DNA of 64,000 nucleotides from Hydrogenophaga sp. BPS33 (GCF_009859475.1 NZ_CP044549.1:4402001-4466000), one strand, 5' to 3'; positions 1 to 9,008 are shown, counted from the first letter of the stretch. Made by a program: numbers and translations. Notes: generated by a model not told the origin, from the letters alone.

Positions 1-219
1 GATGTTGCCGCTGGCGCCGGTCTTGTTTTCGACCACCACCGGTTGGCCGAGCTGCTCGCTGATGTGTTGCCCCAGCAGGCGCGCGAGCTGGTCGAGCGCG
101 CCGCCGGCCGCAAACGGGTTGATCAGGCGGATCGGCCGCGCTGGATAGGCCTGGGACCAGGCCCACCCGGGCGCGAGCGCGCCGGCGGCCAGGGTTTGAA
201 TCACGTGGCGTCTTTGCAT
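1..219 (-). CDS. Bug-family (TctC-like) periplasmic solute-binding protein, N-terminal part
   Basis: The gene starts at an ATG read from 219 and runs off the left edge, so only about 73 residues are visible. They show a signal peptide (MQRRHVIQTLAAG..., with a possible SQA cleavage region) followed by YPARPIRLINPFAAGG, the typical opening of tripartite tricarboxylate-type (Bug) extracytoplasmic binding proteins, and by the conserved GQPVVVENKTGASGNI segment. Bug proteins capture small carboxylates, often aromatic acids, in the periplasm; many are orphans without cognate membrane subunits. It lies 35 bp downstream of the DUF169 gene in the same direction, so it is probably the last visible gene of the UbiD operon and may deliver that pathway's substrate (inference). 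Confidence 0.85.
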   Translation of the reverse strand, partial: MQRRHVIQTLAAGALAPGWAWSQAYPARPIRLINPFAAGGALDQLARLLGQHISEQLGQPVVVENKTGASGNI

Positions 220-254
220 GGTTGTCTCCTGGGTCGTTGTCGAAAGGCTTGAGG

Positions 255-1055
255 TCAGAGCTTGCCCGCGTAGCTGACCTGGAACGCGGCCGCCGGGTCG
301 CACTGGATGCCATACGGCGCGATGGGGTAACGGATGCCATTGCCCGCCAGCCAGTCCAGCCCGGTGGCGATTTCCTGCAGGTGCGAGACCTGCAGCGCGA
401 TGAGCATTTCGTCGTCCTGCACACCGCCGAACTTGCGTTCCGCAAAACAGGGAATGGCCAGGCTCGGCTCCTTGGTGGCCAGACCCGCGCCCCAGCTGTC
501 CGCGCAGGCCGACTCGCCGGTGGTGCCGAACTGGTAGCGCACATAGCTTCGGTGCTGCAAGGCGTTGATGAGCGTGACCATCTGGCCCGGCGTGGCGTAG
601 ATCAGCACCGTGTCGGGCTTCTTCAAACGACCCGTGGCCAGCGGTGAGAGCACCACGCCCACGTACTTGCCGTGCGGCACGCGCGGCATGCTCGCCTGGT
701 GCTCGCGCGACGCTTCGATCGTGGCGAACCACACGCCATGGAACATGCTGCCATCGAGGTACTTGGTGCCCGGCGCGTTCAGGCCCATCACGCCACCGCA
801 GTTGCTGTTGGCCGGCACGTTCTCGTGCGTCACGCCCAGCGTCCAACCCAACCAGCGCGCCTGCCCAACGAGTTGGCACATCGACAAGCGCACACCGGCC
901 GCAGGCCAGCGAATGCCCTTGATGCTTTTCATCTCGTCCACGGTTTCGAACAACTGCAGGGCCAGCGGCGCGGTGCGCAGACGTAGGCGCTGGGTGAGCC
1001 GGTTCACCAGGTCGTCGTAGTCGATCGCGGGGCTCTCTTCGCACACGTCATTCAT
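255..1055 (-). CDS. DUF169 family protein
   Basis: This 266-residue protein matches my memory of DUF169 (COG2043), an uncharacterised cytoplasmic family often found near decarboxylase or dehalogenation genes. No signal peptide or membrane segment is visible. It has several conserved-looking Cys residues (SMCQLVGQ, NSNCGGVMG, ESACADSWG, AIPCFAERKFGG), which could bind a metal or Fe-S cluster, but I cannot assign a reaction. Its start overlaps the end of ubiX by 8 bp, so translation is probably coupled, placing it firmly in the UbiD/UbiX operon. Confidence 0.75.
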   Translation of the reverse strand: MNDVCEESPAIDYDDLVNRLTQRLRLRTAPLALQLFETVDEMKSIKGIRWPAAGVRLSMCQLVGQARWLGWTLGVTHENVPANSNCGGVMGLNAPGTKYLDGSMFHGVWFATIEASREHQASMPRVPHGKYVGVVLSPLATGRLKKPDTVLIYATPGQMVTLINALQHRSYVRYQFGTTGESACADSWGAGLATKEPSLAIPCFAERKFGGVQDDEMLIALQVSHLQEIATGLDWLAGNGIRYPIAPYGIQCDPAAAFQVSYAGKL

Positions 1056-1704
1056 GGGGCAGTCCTTGGGTGGTGTTGTCGGTGATCGGTCGTGTGGCGG
1101 CGGCCAGCAGCGCGCGGCTGGTTTCGCCCCAGCGCGGCGCGGCTTCGCAGTCGATGTCGATGAGGTCGAGGCAGCGCATCACGCTGTGGTCCACGATGTC
1201 GGCCACGCTCTGCGGCCGGTTGTAGAACGCCGGAACCGGCGGGAACACGATCGCGCCGGCCTGCGAGACGCGCAACATGCTCTCGATGTGCCCCACGTGC
1301 AGGGGGGTCTCGCGCAGCATCAGCACCACGCGGCGGCGCTCCTTCAAAGCCACATCGGCCGCGCGCGCCAGCAGCTCGCCGGTGTTGCCCCAGGCGAGGT
1401 TGGACATGGTCTTGATCGAGCACGGTGCGATCACCATGGCATGGATGCGAAACGAGCCCGAGGAGATCGACGCGCCGATGTCCACGCTGGAATGCACCAC
1501 GTCTGCCAGCGCTTCCACCTGCTCGATCGACATCGAGGTTTCCAGCTGCATCGTCTGGCGCGCCGAGCGGCTGACCACCAGGTGCGTTTCCACATCGGGC
1601 ACCGCGCGCAGCATCTCCAGCAAGCGGATGCCATAGGCGCTGCCGCTGGCCCCGGAGATGCCGACCACGACGCGCCGCCTGACGCTGGCACGGGTCGCCG
1701 TCAT
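1048..1704 (-). CDS. ubiX: UbiX-family flavin prenyltransferase
   Basis: The 218-residue product carries the UbiX hallmarks: the N-terminal flavin-binding loop VVVGISGASGSAYGIRLLEML, the SSGSFRIHAMVIAPCSIKTM core and MLRETPLHVGHIESMLRV. UbiX enzymes join dimethylallyl phosphate to reduced FMN to make prenylated FMN, the cofactor required by UbiD decarboxylases. That fits the UbiD homologue three genes upstream in the same operon. The ATG at 1704 was chosen because it gives a 4-bp ATGA overlap with the preceding stop and puts the flavin loop at the usual distance from the start. A dedicated copy inside the operon argues for local cofactor supply rather than ubiquinone synthesis. Confidence 0.93.
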   Translation of the reverse strand: MTATRASVRRRVVVGISGASGSAYGIRLLEMLRAVPDVETHLVVSRSARQTMQLETSMSIEQVEALADVVHSSVDIGASISSGSFRIHAMVIAPCSIKTMSNLAWGNTGELLARAADVALKERRRVVLMLRETPLHVGHIESMLRVSQAGAIVFPPVPAFYNRPQSVADIVDHSVMRCLDLIDIDCEAAPRWGETSRALLAAATRPITDNTTQGLPHE

Positions 1705-2129
1705 TCGACGCTGACCTTGAAGCTGACCTGCCCCCAACTGCCGTTGCAGAAACCCGCGTCCTGGCAGCTGAAGGAGTTGAACCACATGCCGTCGGGATTC
1801 AAGCCTTCGGTGATGCGGTCGTGCGCCATCGCGGCGTGAATGGTCATGGGCGCCACGGCGTAGATGCAGACGTTGCAGGACTTCACCACACCGGCCGCAC
1901 TCACCTCGATGCGGTCGCCTTCCTTGAAGCCGGCTGCGCAACCATGGCTGGCCACGACGGTGGCGACCACGGTGCGGCGGTTGGCCTCCGGCAGAGCTTC
2001 GGCGGCACGGCGGCGGCGGTCGTCGGCGCGAAACTCGGCCATCTGCTCGTCGGTGTAGCCCATGTTCCCCTGGAACTTGTCCCAGTTGAACGGCTTGGCT
2101 GGCTTTGAGGGGTTGGAGGGATCGCTCAT
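1701..2129 (-). CDS. TIGR04076 family protein, possible accessory subunit of the UbiD-type decarboxylase
   Basis: A 142-residue protein. Residues from about 50 on (TVVATVVASHGCAAGFKEGD ... FSCQDAGFCNGSWGQVSF) fit the small Cys-rich TIGR04076 family, whose members often sit beside anaerobic or aromatic catabolic genes and have no firm function. The first 45 residues (MSDPSNPSKPAKPF..., then an acidic/arginine helix) are extra relative to the family core of roughly 90-100 residues. Five Cys residues are visible, including SCNVC. It sits 47 bp after the UbiD gene and overlaps ubiX by 4 bp, so it is probably a partner of the decarboxylase; that role is inferred from position only. Confidence 0.75.
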   Translation of the reverse strand: MSDPSNPSKPAKPFNWDKFQGNMGYTDEQMAEFRADDRRRRAAEALPEANRRTVVATVVASHGCAAGFKEGDRIEVSAAGVVKSCNVCIYAVAPMTIHAAMAHDRITEGLNPDGMWFNSFSCQDAGFCNGSWGQVSFKVSVE

Positions 2130-2176
2130 GTGCTTGCCTTTCGGGTTGCGGATGCGTCGGCCGACGCGGGACGGGT

Positions 2177-3649
2177 TCAGTAGCGGCGCGCGAGCAGCGA
2201 CGAGACGTAGTCGGGCTGGCGCGCGCGCAGTTGGGCGGCGGCCTCGGCGCCGATCCAGTCTTCGATCGCCACGTTCTCGAACACGCCACGCTGGTAGCGG
2301 TCCGATTTGGTGAAGGGCGCGGTGGCGTCGATGTAGACCTTGCGCCCGGTGCCGGCGGCATCGCCCTCGGCCAGCATGCCGCTGACCTTGGCGCGCGGCG
2401 AGAGCATGAGGCCCTCGCGCATGTCGGAGCGGGTGATCACGGCCCACATCACGTCGTCGGCGTTGGTCAGATCGATGTCGTGGTCCACCGCGATCACCCA
2501 GCCCAGATCGGAGTGGGCCGAGAGCGCGCCGAAAGCCAGGTTGTTCTGCAGGCCCTCGTCGCGAAAGCTCTTGCGGTTGATGCGGATCACCACGCCCAGG
2601 CAACCGCGCATGCCCTGCAACACGTGGCAGGTGTCGAACACGCGCGGGCTGATGCGCTGGCACGCGTCGAACACCGAGGCTTCGGCCGGCAGCGCCATCA
2701 GGTTGGTGGTCTCGGCGTTCACCGCCAACGGGAACCAGTACACCGGGTTGTGCCGGTGGGTGATGGCGGTCACGTTGAATTCCCACACGCGCCAGGCCCG
2801 CCCCATGTAGCCCCCGGCCTCGGGCATCATGCCTTTCTCGCCGTCCTTGCCCGAGTCTTCTTCGGAGGTCAGCCGGTCGGTGTCGATGTAGCCCTCCAGC
2901 ACGTACTCGGCTTCGGCCAGGCTCCAGGCTCCTTCTTGGGTCTTGCAAGGCGCTACTTCCACCGCCTGCCCTTGCAGGGCGCCGCCCATGCCGAGTTCGT
3001 CGTAGCCCAGGGGCGTCAAGGTCTGTTGGGTGCTGCCAGAGCAGGCCAACAGCACCGCCGGACTGGCGCCGATGTTCACGCTGATGGGAATGTGCCGCTC
3101 GCCACGCGCGCGCAACTTGCGCGCGATCTCCAACAAATGGCGGCCCGCCTGAATCGTGATGCAGGTGAGGTTCGGGCCCAGCACGCGCATGCGGTGGTAG
3201 GAGCCGTTGAAGGCGCCGGTGTCGGGGTCGCGCACCAGGGCCAGGCCGCCGGTGATGACGCAGCCCGCGTCGTCCTTGGTCTGCTGCGCCAGGGGCAAGG
3301 TTTTGAACAGGTCGATGCCGCTTGTGATCACGTTCTGCTGGCTCGCGGCTTGGTCCGTGATGCGCGAGGGAATCGGGTTCAGCGCGGCGTGTGCGATGCG
3401 GCGCGGCAGATCCACCGCCTCGACACCGCACCAGCGCGCAATGCGCTTGCGGTCAGAGAACACGTTGGTGACGATGCGTTGGCCTTCATGGCCGCGCAAT
3501 CTGTCGAACACCACCACCGGGCCCGCATCGGTGGTGCGCGCAATGGCAGCCACTTCGAGGTAGGGATCGGCCTCGCGCGTGATGCGCAGCAGATCGTCGT
3601 GGGCCTGGGCTTCTTCAATCGCAGCCGAGAGGCTGGTCACACCTTGCAT
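2177..3649 (-). CDS. UbiD family (de)carboxylase
   Basis: The 490-residue product has the usual UbiD length and order of motifs: an N-terminal domain with VTSLSAAIEEAQAHDDLLRI and a central prenyl-FMN-binding region with ITGGLALVRDPDTGAFNGSY and RMRVLGPNLTCITIQAGRH. The C-terminal part has GVVIRINRKSFRDEGL and DHDIDLTNADDVMWAVITRS. UbiD enzymes reversibly decarboxylate aromatic or alpha,beta-unsaturated acids using prenylated FMN from UbiX. It leads the operon TIGR04076-ubiX-DUF169-Bug. The substrate cannot be read from the sequence; a hydroxybenzoate- or phthalate-like acid would fit the Bug binding protein. It is probably not the ubiquinone-pathway UbiD, given the catabolic-looking operon. 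Confidence 0.9.
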   Translation of the reverse strand: MQGVTSLSAAIEEAQAHDDLLRITREADPYLEVAAIARTTDAGPVVVFDRLRGHEGQRIVTNVFSDRKRIARWCGVEAVDLPRRIAHAALNPIPSRITDQAASQQNVITSGIDLFKTLPLAQQTKDDAGCVITGGLALVRDPDTGAFNGSYHRMRVLGPNLTCITIQAGRHLLEIARKLRARGERHIPISVNIGASPAVLLACSGSTQQTLTPLGYDELGMGGALQGQAVEVAPCKTQEGAWSLAEAEYVLEGYIDTDRLTSEEDSGKDGEKGMMPEAGGYMGRAWRVWEFNVTAITHRHNPVYWFPLAVNAETTNLMALPAEASVFDACQRISPRVFDTCHVLQGMRGCLGVVIRINRKSFRDEGLQNNLAFGALSAHSDLGWVIAVDHDIDLTNADDVMWAVITRSDMREGLMLSPRAKVSGMLAEGDAAGTGRKVYIDATAPFTKSDRYQRGVFENVAIEDWIGAEAAAQLRARQPDYVSSLLARRY

Positions 3650-3672
3650 GTCGTCTCCGTCAGTATTTAATT

Positions 3673-3706
3673 GTCCGGACTATACAAGTTGAAAAAAGCT
3701 TGTCAA
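3673..3706 (-). promoter_or_regulatory. sigma70-type promoter with overlapping palindrome for the UbiD operon
   Basis: Read on the minus strand, TTGACA (3701-3706) is followed after 16 bp by TATAGT (3679-3684), about 30 bp upstream of the UbiD start at 3649. The perfect 8-bp palindrome GTCCGGAC (3673-3680) overlaps the -10 box and sits inside a wider TTGTATAGTCCGGACAA, a layout seen for GntR/FCD-type repressor sites. The promoter match is directly visible; the repressor class is a guess, and no regulator gene is present on this side of the operon. Confidence 0.7.
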
Positions 3707-3895
3707 TGGGGCGAACGCGCGCCTGGAAGCGGCTTCGATGGAGGGTGGGAATGCTTTTCCATCAATAGCCATCGCAGGGCGGGAGACACCAGGACACGCT
3801 CACAGAAGGCGCCTTTGAAACTGCGAAGAAGGGGAGGTCTTTGTGCAGACAAATATGGACCTCTTGCCCCAAGAGGTCCCTGCACCAGCCGCGGG

Positions 3896-4416
3896 TTACG
3901 GACGGCTGTCCGCCCAGGCCCGTTCCCGCGACCGAATGGCGGGCTGCACCTCGGCCCGGTGCGCATCCGCGCTTCGGCCACCGCGTTGCGCGTAGGCCAT
4001 CACGACCAACCGGGTCGCGGAAACGCCCTCTGCGGGCACTGGCGCATCGGCCCCGACCGGCATCGCGGCCAGGAGGGAAAACGCCTGCTGCTCAGCGGCC
4101 AGCTCGGCTTTTTGAATGGCCGCTCTCAGCGCCTGCGTCCGAGGATCGTCCTTGGCCATCGCGCGACGCGCCGCAGCGGACGCAGCACCTGCTCGCGCCA
4201 ATCCCGCACCACCGCATCGGCGGCGTTGACATGGCTTGCCTGCAAAGGGCATTGGCGCTGCCTCTCCACATACCCGAGATGCAGCAGCACCACGACATCC
4301 ACGCCCAGTCGGTCCTGCAGCAGCAGGCAGGCCTGTGCGACGCCAGGGCGGCCGTAGAGCGCCAGCACGTGGCGCCATTCATCGCTGCGCAGAAATGCCG
4401 GCTCTGCCGTGGCCAT
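3896..4416 (-). pseudogene. DUF2390 (TIGR02444) protein gene, frameshifted
   Basis: From the ATG at 4416 one frame encodes MATAEPAFLRSDEWRHVLAL, continuing to ...DWREQVLRPLRRVAR, which matches the TIGR02444/DUF2390 family, and then hits a stop at 4126. The rest of the family sequence (AMAKDDPRTQALRAAIQKAE, then a run to about 3896) continues in another frame starting near 4162. One missing base in the GC-rich stretch around 4160-4172 explains the break. It lies 26 bp after the nitronate monooxygenase-like gene in the same direction. This is either a real decayed gene or a sequencing error; no function is established for the family. Confidence 0.7.
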
Positions 4417-4442
4417 CGCGTCTGTCGCGCGGCTCGGGCAGG

Positions 4443-5423
4443 TCAGCTGGCGCAGATTCGCGCCTTGGCCGCGGCGTATTCGCGTTTGAAGCGCGCGATC
4501 AGATCGGCGGCGGGCAAGACCTCCTGAATCGCACCAATGCCCTGGCCGCAGCCCCAGATGTCGCGCCAGGCCTTGGCCGCGTTGGCACCTTCGCCGGTGG
4601 AAAAGTTCATCTTGCTCGGGTCGCTCTGGGGCAGGTTGTCCGGATCCATGCCGGCGTTCTTGATGCTGCCCTTGAGGTAGTTGCCGTGCACGCCGGTGTA
4701 GAAGTTGCTGTAGACGATTTCGTCGGAATCCGAGGCCACGATCATTTCCTTGTAGCCCTCCACAGCGCGCGCTTCCTCGGTGGCGATGAAGGCCGAACCG
4801 ATGTAGGCCAGGTCCGCGCCCATGGCCTGGGCAGCGAGGATCGCGCCGCCGGAGGCGATCGCTCCCGAGAGCGCGATCGGACCGCCGAACCATTGGCGCA
4901 GCTCCTGCACCATCGCAAACGGACTCTTCACGCTGGCGTGTCCTCCCGCGCCGGCGGCCACGGGAATCAGGCCGTCGGCCCCCTTCTCGATCGCCTTGTG
5001 CGCGAACAGGTTGTTGATCACGTCGTGCAGCACGATGCCGCCCCAGCTGTGCACGCCCTGGTTCACGTCTTCGCGCGCGCCCAGGCTGGTGATGACGATC
5101 GGCACCTTGTACTTGGCGCACAGCTGCATGTCGTGCTCGAGGCGGTCGTTGCTCTTGTGCACGATCTGGTTGATGGCAAAAGGCGCGGCCTTGTTGTCCG
5201 GGTGCGCCTTGTCGTGCGCGGCGAGCGCCTCGGTGATCTCGGCCAGCCACTCGTCGAGCTGCGATGCGGGACGCGCGTTGAGTGCGGGCATCGAGCCCAC
5301 CACACCGGCCTTGCACTGCGCGATCACCAGCGCAGGCGTGCTGATGATGAACATCGGCGAGCCGATCACCGGGAACTTCAGGTTCTTGAGAACGGGTGGC
5401 AGGCTGCGAGCGGGTGCGGTCAT
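4443..5423 (-). CDS. nitronate monooxygenase / 2-nitropropane dioxygenase-like flavoprotein
   Basis: The 326-residue TIM-barrel protein has the FMN-binding signatures of the NMO family: FPVIGSPMFIIS at the N-terminus, PIVITSLGAREDV, GADGLIPVAAGAGGHAS (phosphate-binding glycine-rich loop) and GPIALSGAIASGGAILAAQA followed by GADLAYIGSAFIAT. Such enzymes oxidise nitronates or act as enoyl reductases or quinone oxidoreductases using FMN; substrate use varies and cannot be set from sequence. It lies 22 bp downstream of an acyl-CoA dehydrogenase gene, so it is probably co-transcribed with it and may act on fatty-acid-derived substrates. Confidence 0.85.
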   Translation of the reverse strand: MTAPARSLPPVLKNLKFPVIGSPMFIISTPALVIAQCKAGVVGSMPALNARPASQLDEWLAEITEALAAHDKAHPDNKAAPFAINQIVHKSNDRLEHDMQLCAKYKVPIVITSLGAREDVNQGVHSWGGIVLHDVINNLFAHKAIEKGADGLIPVAAGAGGHASVKSPFAMVQELRQWFGGPIALSGAIASGGAILAAQAMGADLAYIGSAFIATEEARAVEGYKEMIVASDSDEIVYSNFYTGVHGNYLKGSIKNAGMDPDNLPQSDPSKMNFSTGEGANAAKAWRDIWGCGQGIGAIQEVLPAADLIARFKREYAAAKARICAS

Positions 5424-5445
5424 GGGGTCTCCGGTGGGGGGCAGA

Positions 5446-7236
5446 TCAGAACGATTCGATGGCCAGTGCGGTCACCGCCTCGGCGCCGTCCACGATGGCG
5501 TCGCGCACACCCGGCGCGCGGCTGAGGATGTGGTCGGCGTAGAAACGGGCGGTGGTGATCTTGGCGTCCATGAAGGCCTTGTCCTGTCCCTTGGCGGACA
5601 GGTCTTCCGCCACCATGAGCGCGCGCGCCATCTGCCAGCCCGCCACAAGGTTGCCGGCGAGCATCAGGTACGGCACGCTGCCCGCGAACGCCGCGTTGGG
5701 ATTGGACTTGGTGTTCGCGGCGATGAACTCGACCACGTCCACGAAGGCCAGGCGCGCGGCCTTCAGACGCTTCAGCACGGCCTTGGCGTTGGCGCTGCTG
5801 CGCTGGGCCAGTTCGCTTTCGGTCTTCTCGATCTGCGCCGCGATCGCCTTGGCGCCGGTGCCGCCGTCGCGCGCGGTCTTGCGCCCGACCAGATCGTTGG
5901 CCTGGATCGCGGTCGTGCCTTCGTAGATGGTGAGAATCTTGGCGTCGCGGTAGTACTGCGCCGCGCCCGTCTCCTCGATGAAGCCCATGCCGCCGTGCAC
6001 CTGCACGCCCAGGCTGGTGACTTCCAGGCTCATCTCGGTGCTGTAGCCCTTGATCAGCGGCACCAGGAATTCGTAGAACGCGGCGTTCTGTTTGCGCACA
6101 TCGGCATCGGCGTGGTGGTGGGAAGCGTCGTAGGCGGCGGCGGCCACGCTGGCCATGGCGCGGCAGCCTTCGGTGAAGGCGCGCATCGTCATCAGCATGC
6201 GCTTGACATCGGGGTGGTGGATGATGGGTGCGGCCGCGCTCAGCGAGCCGTCGACCGGGCGGCTTTGCACGCGGTCCTTCGCGTATGCCACGGCCTTCTG
6301 GTACGCGCGCTCGGCGATCGCGATGCCTTGCACGCCTACCGCGTAACGCGCCGCGTTCATCATGATGAACATGTACTCCAGGCCGCGGTTTTCCTGGCCT
6401 ACGAGGTAGCCCACAGCGCCACCACCGTCACCGTATTGCAGCACCGCCGTCGGACTGGCCTTGATGCCCATCTTGTGTTCGATGCTCACGCAATGCACGT
6501 CGTTGCGCGCGCCGACCGAGCCGTCCTTGTTCACCAGGAACTTCGGCACCACGAACAGGCTGATGCCCTTCACGCCTTCGGGCGCGCCGCTCACGCGCGC
6601 GAGCACCAGGTGCACGATGTTCTCGGCCATGTCGTGCTCACCGTAGGTGATGAAGATCTTGGTGCCGAACACCTTGTAGCTGCCATCGGGCTGCGGCTCG
6701 GCGCGGCTGCGCACCGCCGCGAGATCGGACCCAGCCTGTGGCTCGGTGAGGTTCATGGTGCCGGTCCATTGGCCGCTCACCAGCTTCTCCAGGTAGGTGG
6801 CCTTGAGCTCGTCACTGCCCGCCGTCATCAGCGCTTCGATCGCGCCATCGGTCAGCATGGGGCACAGCGCAAAGCTCATGTTGGCGCTGTTGATCACTTC
6901 GCCGCAGGCCGCGCCGATGGTCTTGGGCAGACCTTGGCCACCGAAGTCCGTCGGGTGCTGCAGGCCCTGCCAACCACCATCGACATATTGTTGGTACGCG
7001 TCCCTGAAGCCCGGGGTGGTGGTGACCACACCATCCTTGAAAGACGAAGGGTTGGTGTCACCGTCCACATTCAACGGCGCGATCACGCCTTCGTTGAGTC
7101 TGGCGCATTCCTCCAGAACGGCTTGCGCGGTTTCCAGACCCGCCTCTTCGAAGCCAGGCAATTGCGCCACCTGGTCGATGCGGGCCAGGTGTTCGATGTT
7201 GAACAACATGTCTTTGAGGGGGGCGGTGTAGCTCAT
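5446..7236 (-). CDS. acyl-CoA dehydrogenase, long (about 600-residue) class
   Basis: The 596-residue enzyme shows the acyl-CoA dehydrogenase fold in order: an N-terminal extension (MSYTAPLKDMLFNIEHL), the FAD-contact segment GTMNLTEPQAGSDLAAVRS, KIFITYGEHDMAEN, the catalytic-region ILTIYEGTTAIQANDLVGRK, and a C-terminal extension with TARFYADHILSRAPG. This architecture is that of the DmdC/FadE-like group, longer than the classical 380-residue enzymes. It would desaturate an acyl-CoA at C2-C3 and pass electrons to ETF, whose genes lie immediately upstream on the same strand. A terminator-like hairpin separates it from etfA, so it may have its own promoter in the 77-bp gap. Confidence 0.92.
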   Translation of the reverse strand: MSYTAPLKDMLFNIEHLARIDQVAQLPGFEEAGLETAQAVLEECARLNEGVIAPLNVDGDTNPSSFKDGVVTTTPGFRDAYQQYVDGGWQGLQHPTDFGGQGLPKTIGAACGEVINSANMSFALCPMLTDGAIEALMTAGSDELKATYLEKLVSGQWTGTMNLTEPQAGSDLAAVRSRAEPQPDGSYKVFGTKIFITYGEHDMAENIVHLVLARVSGAPEGVKGISLFVVPKFLVNKDGSVGARNDVHCVSIEHKMGIKASPTAVLQYGDGGGAVGYLVGQENRGLEYMFIMMNAARYAVGVQGIAIAERAYQKAVAYAKDRVQSRPVDGSLSAAAPIIHHPDVKRMLMTMRAFTEGCRAMASVAAAAYDASHHHADADVRKQNAAFYEFLVPLIKGYSTEMSLEVTSLGVQVHGGMGFIEETGAAQYYRDAKILTIYEGTTAIQANDLVGRKTARDGGTGAKAIAAQIEKTESELAQRSSANAKAVLKRLKAARLAFVDVVEFIAANTKSNPNAAFAGSVPYLMLAGNLVAGWQMARALMVAEDLSAKGQDKAFMDAKITTARFYADHILSRAPGVRDAIVDGAEAVTALAIESF

Positions 7237-7272
7237 GATCGTCTCGTATTCGCGGATTTCAGGAAGGCAGAC

Positions 7273-7298
7273 AAAAGGGCATCGCGAACGATGCCCTT
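7273..7298 (-). terminator. intrinsic terminator downstream of etfA
   Basis: On the minus strand, AAGGGCATCG and CGATGCCCTT form a perfect 10-bp stem with a TTCG tetraloop, running directly into a short T run. It begins 16 bp after the etfA stop at 7314, as expected for the end of the etfBA transcript. Confidence 0.8.
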
Positions 7299-7313
7299 GT
7301 GGTTTTCAAGAGC

Positions 7314-8246
7314 TCAGAGCGCTTTGACCAATTCCGGCACGGCCGTGAACAGGTCGGCCTCCAGGCCGTAGTCGGCCACCGAGAAGATCGGTGCCTCCGG
7401 GTCCTTGTTGATCGCCACGATCACCTTGCTGTCCTTCATGCCCGCCAGATGCTGGATGGCACCGGAGATGCCGGCGGCGATGTAGAGCTGCGGCGCCACG
7501 ATCTTGCCGGTCTGGCCCACTTGCAAGTCGTTGGGCGCATAGCCCGCGTCCACCGCAGCGCGGCTGGCACCGATGGCCGCACCGAGCTTGTCGGCCAAGG
7601 GCGTCATCACTTCGTTGAACTTCTCGCTGCTGCCCAGCGCACGGCCACCGGAGACGATGATCTTCGCGGCGGTGAGTTCGGGGCGGTCGTTCTTCGCGAT
7701 CTCGCTGCCCAAGAAGGAGCTCTTGCCTTCGCCCAGTGCGGCCGTGGCGGTTTCCACCGCCGCGCTGCCACCGCTGGCCGCGGCCGGGTCGAAGCCGGTC
7801 GTGCGCACCGTGATCACCTTCTTCTCGTCGGTGGCCTGCACCGTGGCGATGGCGTTGCCCGCGTAGATCGGGCGCTCGAAGGTGTCGGCGCTGATGACCT
7901 TGGTGATGTCGCTGACCTGCCCCACGTCCAGCGCAGCGGCCACGCGCGGGGCCACGTTCTTGCCACTCGCCGTGGCCGGGAACAGGATGTGGCTGTAGTT
8001 GGCCGCGAGTGCCAGCACCTGCGCGGCCACGTTCTCGGCCAGGCCGTGTTCGAAGCCCGGCGCATCGGCGTGGATCACCTTGGCCACGCCAGCGATGGCC
8101 GCGGCCGCCTTGGCCGCTTCGGCCGCGTTGTGCCCGGCCACGAGCACGTGCACGTCGCCACCGCATTGGGCTGCGGCGGTCACGGTGTTGAGGGTCGCGC
8201 CTTTGATCGAGGCGTTGTCGTGTTCAGCAATAACGAGTGCGGTCAT
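7314..8246 (-). CDS. etfA: electron transfer flavoprotein alpha subunit
   Basis: The 310-residue protein has the EtfA layout: an N-terminal nucleotide-fold domain ([20 protein letters not shown]) and the C-terminal FAD-binding region with [56 protein letters not shown] and [23 protein letters not shown] takes electrons from acyl-CoA dehydrogenases and passes them to ETF:quinone oxidoreductase. It follows etfB by 12 bp, the usual etfBA order, and is closed by a terminator hairpin. Confidence 0.97.
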   Translation of the reverse strand: MTALVIAEHDNASIKGATLNTVTAAAQCGGDVHVLVAGHNAAEAAKAAAAIAGVAKVIHADAPGFEHGLAENVAAQVLALAANYSHILFPATASGKNVAPRVAAALDVGQVSDITKVISADTFERPIYAGNAIATVQATDEKKVITVRTTGFDPAAASGGSAAVETATAALGEGKSSFLGSEIAKNDRPELTAAKIIVSGGRALGSSEKFNEVMTPLADKLGAAIGASRAAVDAGYAPNDLQVGQTGKIVAPQLYIAAGISGAIQHLAGMKDSKVIVAINKDPEAPIFSVADYGLEADLFTAVPELVKAL

Positions 8247-8258
8247 TTCTTTCTGTCC

Positions 8259-9008
8259 TCAGATCACTTTGGCTTCGGTCTTCAACTTGTTCACCAGGGT
8301 GGCCACATCGGGCACCTTGATGCCCGCACCGCGCTTGGGCGGCTCGCTCACCGTCAAGGTCTTGATGCGCGGCTTCACATCCACGCCCAGGTCTTCGGGT
8401 TTCACAATGTCCAGCTGCTTCTTCTTCGCCTTCATGATGTTGGGCAGCGTCACGTAACGTGGCTCGTTCAACCGCAGGTCGGTGGTGATGACCGCCGGCA
8501 GCGTGATCGCCAGCGTCTCCAGCCCGCCGTCGACTTCGCGCGTCACGTTGGCCTTGCCGTCGGCCACTTCGACCTTGGACGCAAACGTGGCTTGCGGCAG
8601 ACCGGCCAGCGCCGCCAGCATCTGCCCCGTCTGGTTGCAGTCGTCATCAATGGCTTGCTTGCCCAGGATGATGAGTTGCGGTTGTTCTTTGTCGACCAAG
8701 GCCTTCAAGAGCTTGGCCACGGCCAGCGGTTGCAGTTCTTCGGTGGTCTCCACCAGGATCGCGCGGTCCGCACCAATGGCCATCGCCGTGCGCAGCGTTT
8801 CCTGGCATTGCGCCACGCCGCAGGAAACGGCGATCACCTCGGTCACCACGCCCTTCTCCTTCAGACGCACCGCCTCTTCGACCGCAATCTCGTCGAACGG
8901 GTTCATGCTCATCTTGACGTTGGCGATGTCCACACCGCTGCCGTCGCTCTTCACGCGCACCTTGACGTTGTAATCCACCACGCGCTTGACGGGGACGATG
9001 ACCTTCAT
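8259..9008 (-). CDS. etfB: electron transfer flavoprotein beta subunit
   Basis: The 249-residue protein starts [20 protein letters not shown] and contains [20 protein letters not shown] and [20 protein letters not shown], all classical for EtfB, which binds AMP and pairs with EtfA. It is the first gene of the etfBA operon; a perfect palindrome 40 bp upstream is a likely operator. The ETF pair serves the acyl-CoA dehydrogenase encoded next. Confidence 0.97.
   Translation of the reverse strand: MKVIVPVKRVVDYNVKVRVKSDGSGVDIANVKMSMNPFDEIAVEEAVRLKEKGVVTEVIAVSCGVAQCQETLRTAMAIGADRAILVETTEELQPLAVAKLLKALVDKEQPQLIILGKQAIDDDCNQTGQMLAALAGLPQATFASKVEVADGKANVTREVDGGLETLAITLPAVITTDLRLNEPRYVTLPNIMKAKKKQLDIVKPEDLGVDVKPRIKTLTVSEPPKRGAGIKVPDVATLVNKLKTEAKVI

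Noticed and set aside
4822..7371. An 849-codon open frame on the plus strand opposite the acyl-CoA dehydrogenase gene
   Set aside because: Composition is His/Arg/Ala/Gly-rich with no domain; the opposite strand holds a clear enzyme. It is a by-product of GC-rich codon bias.
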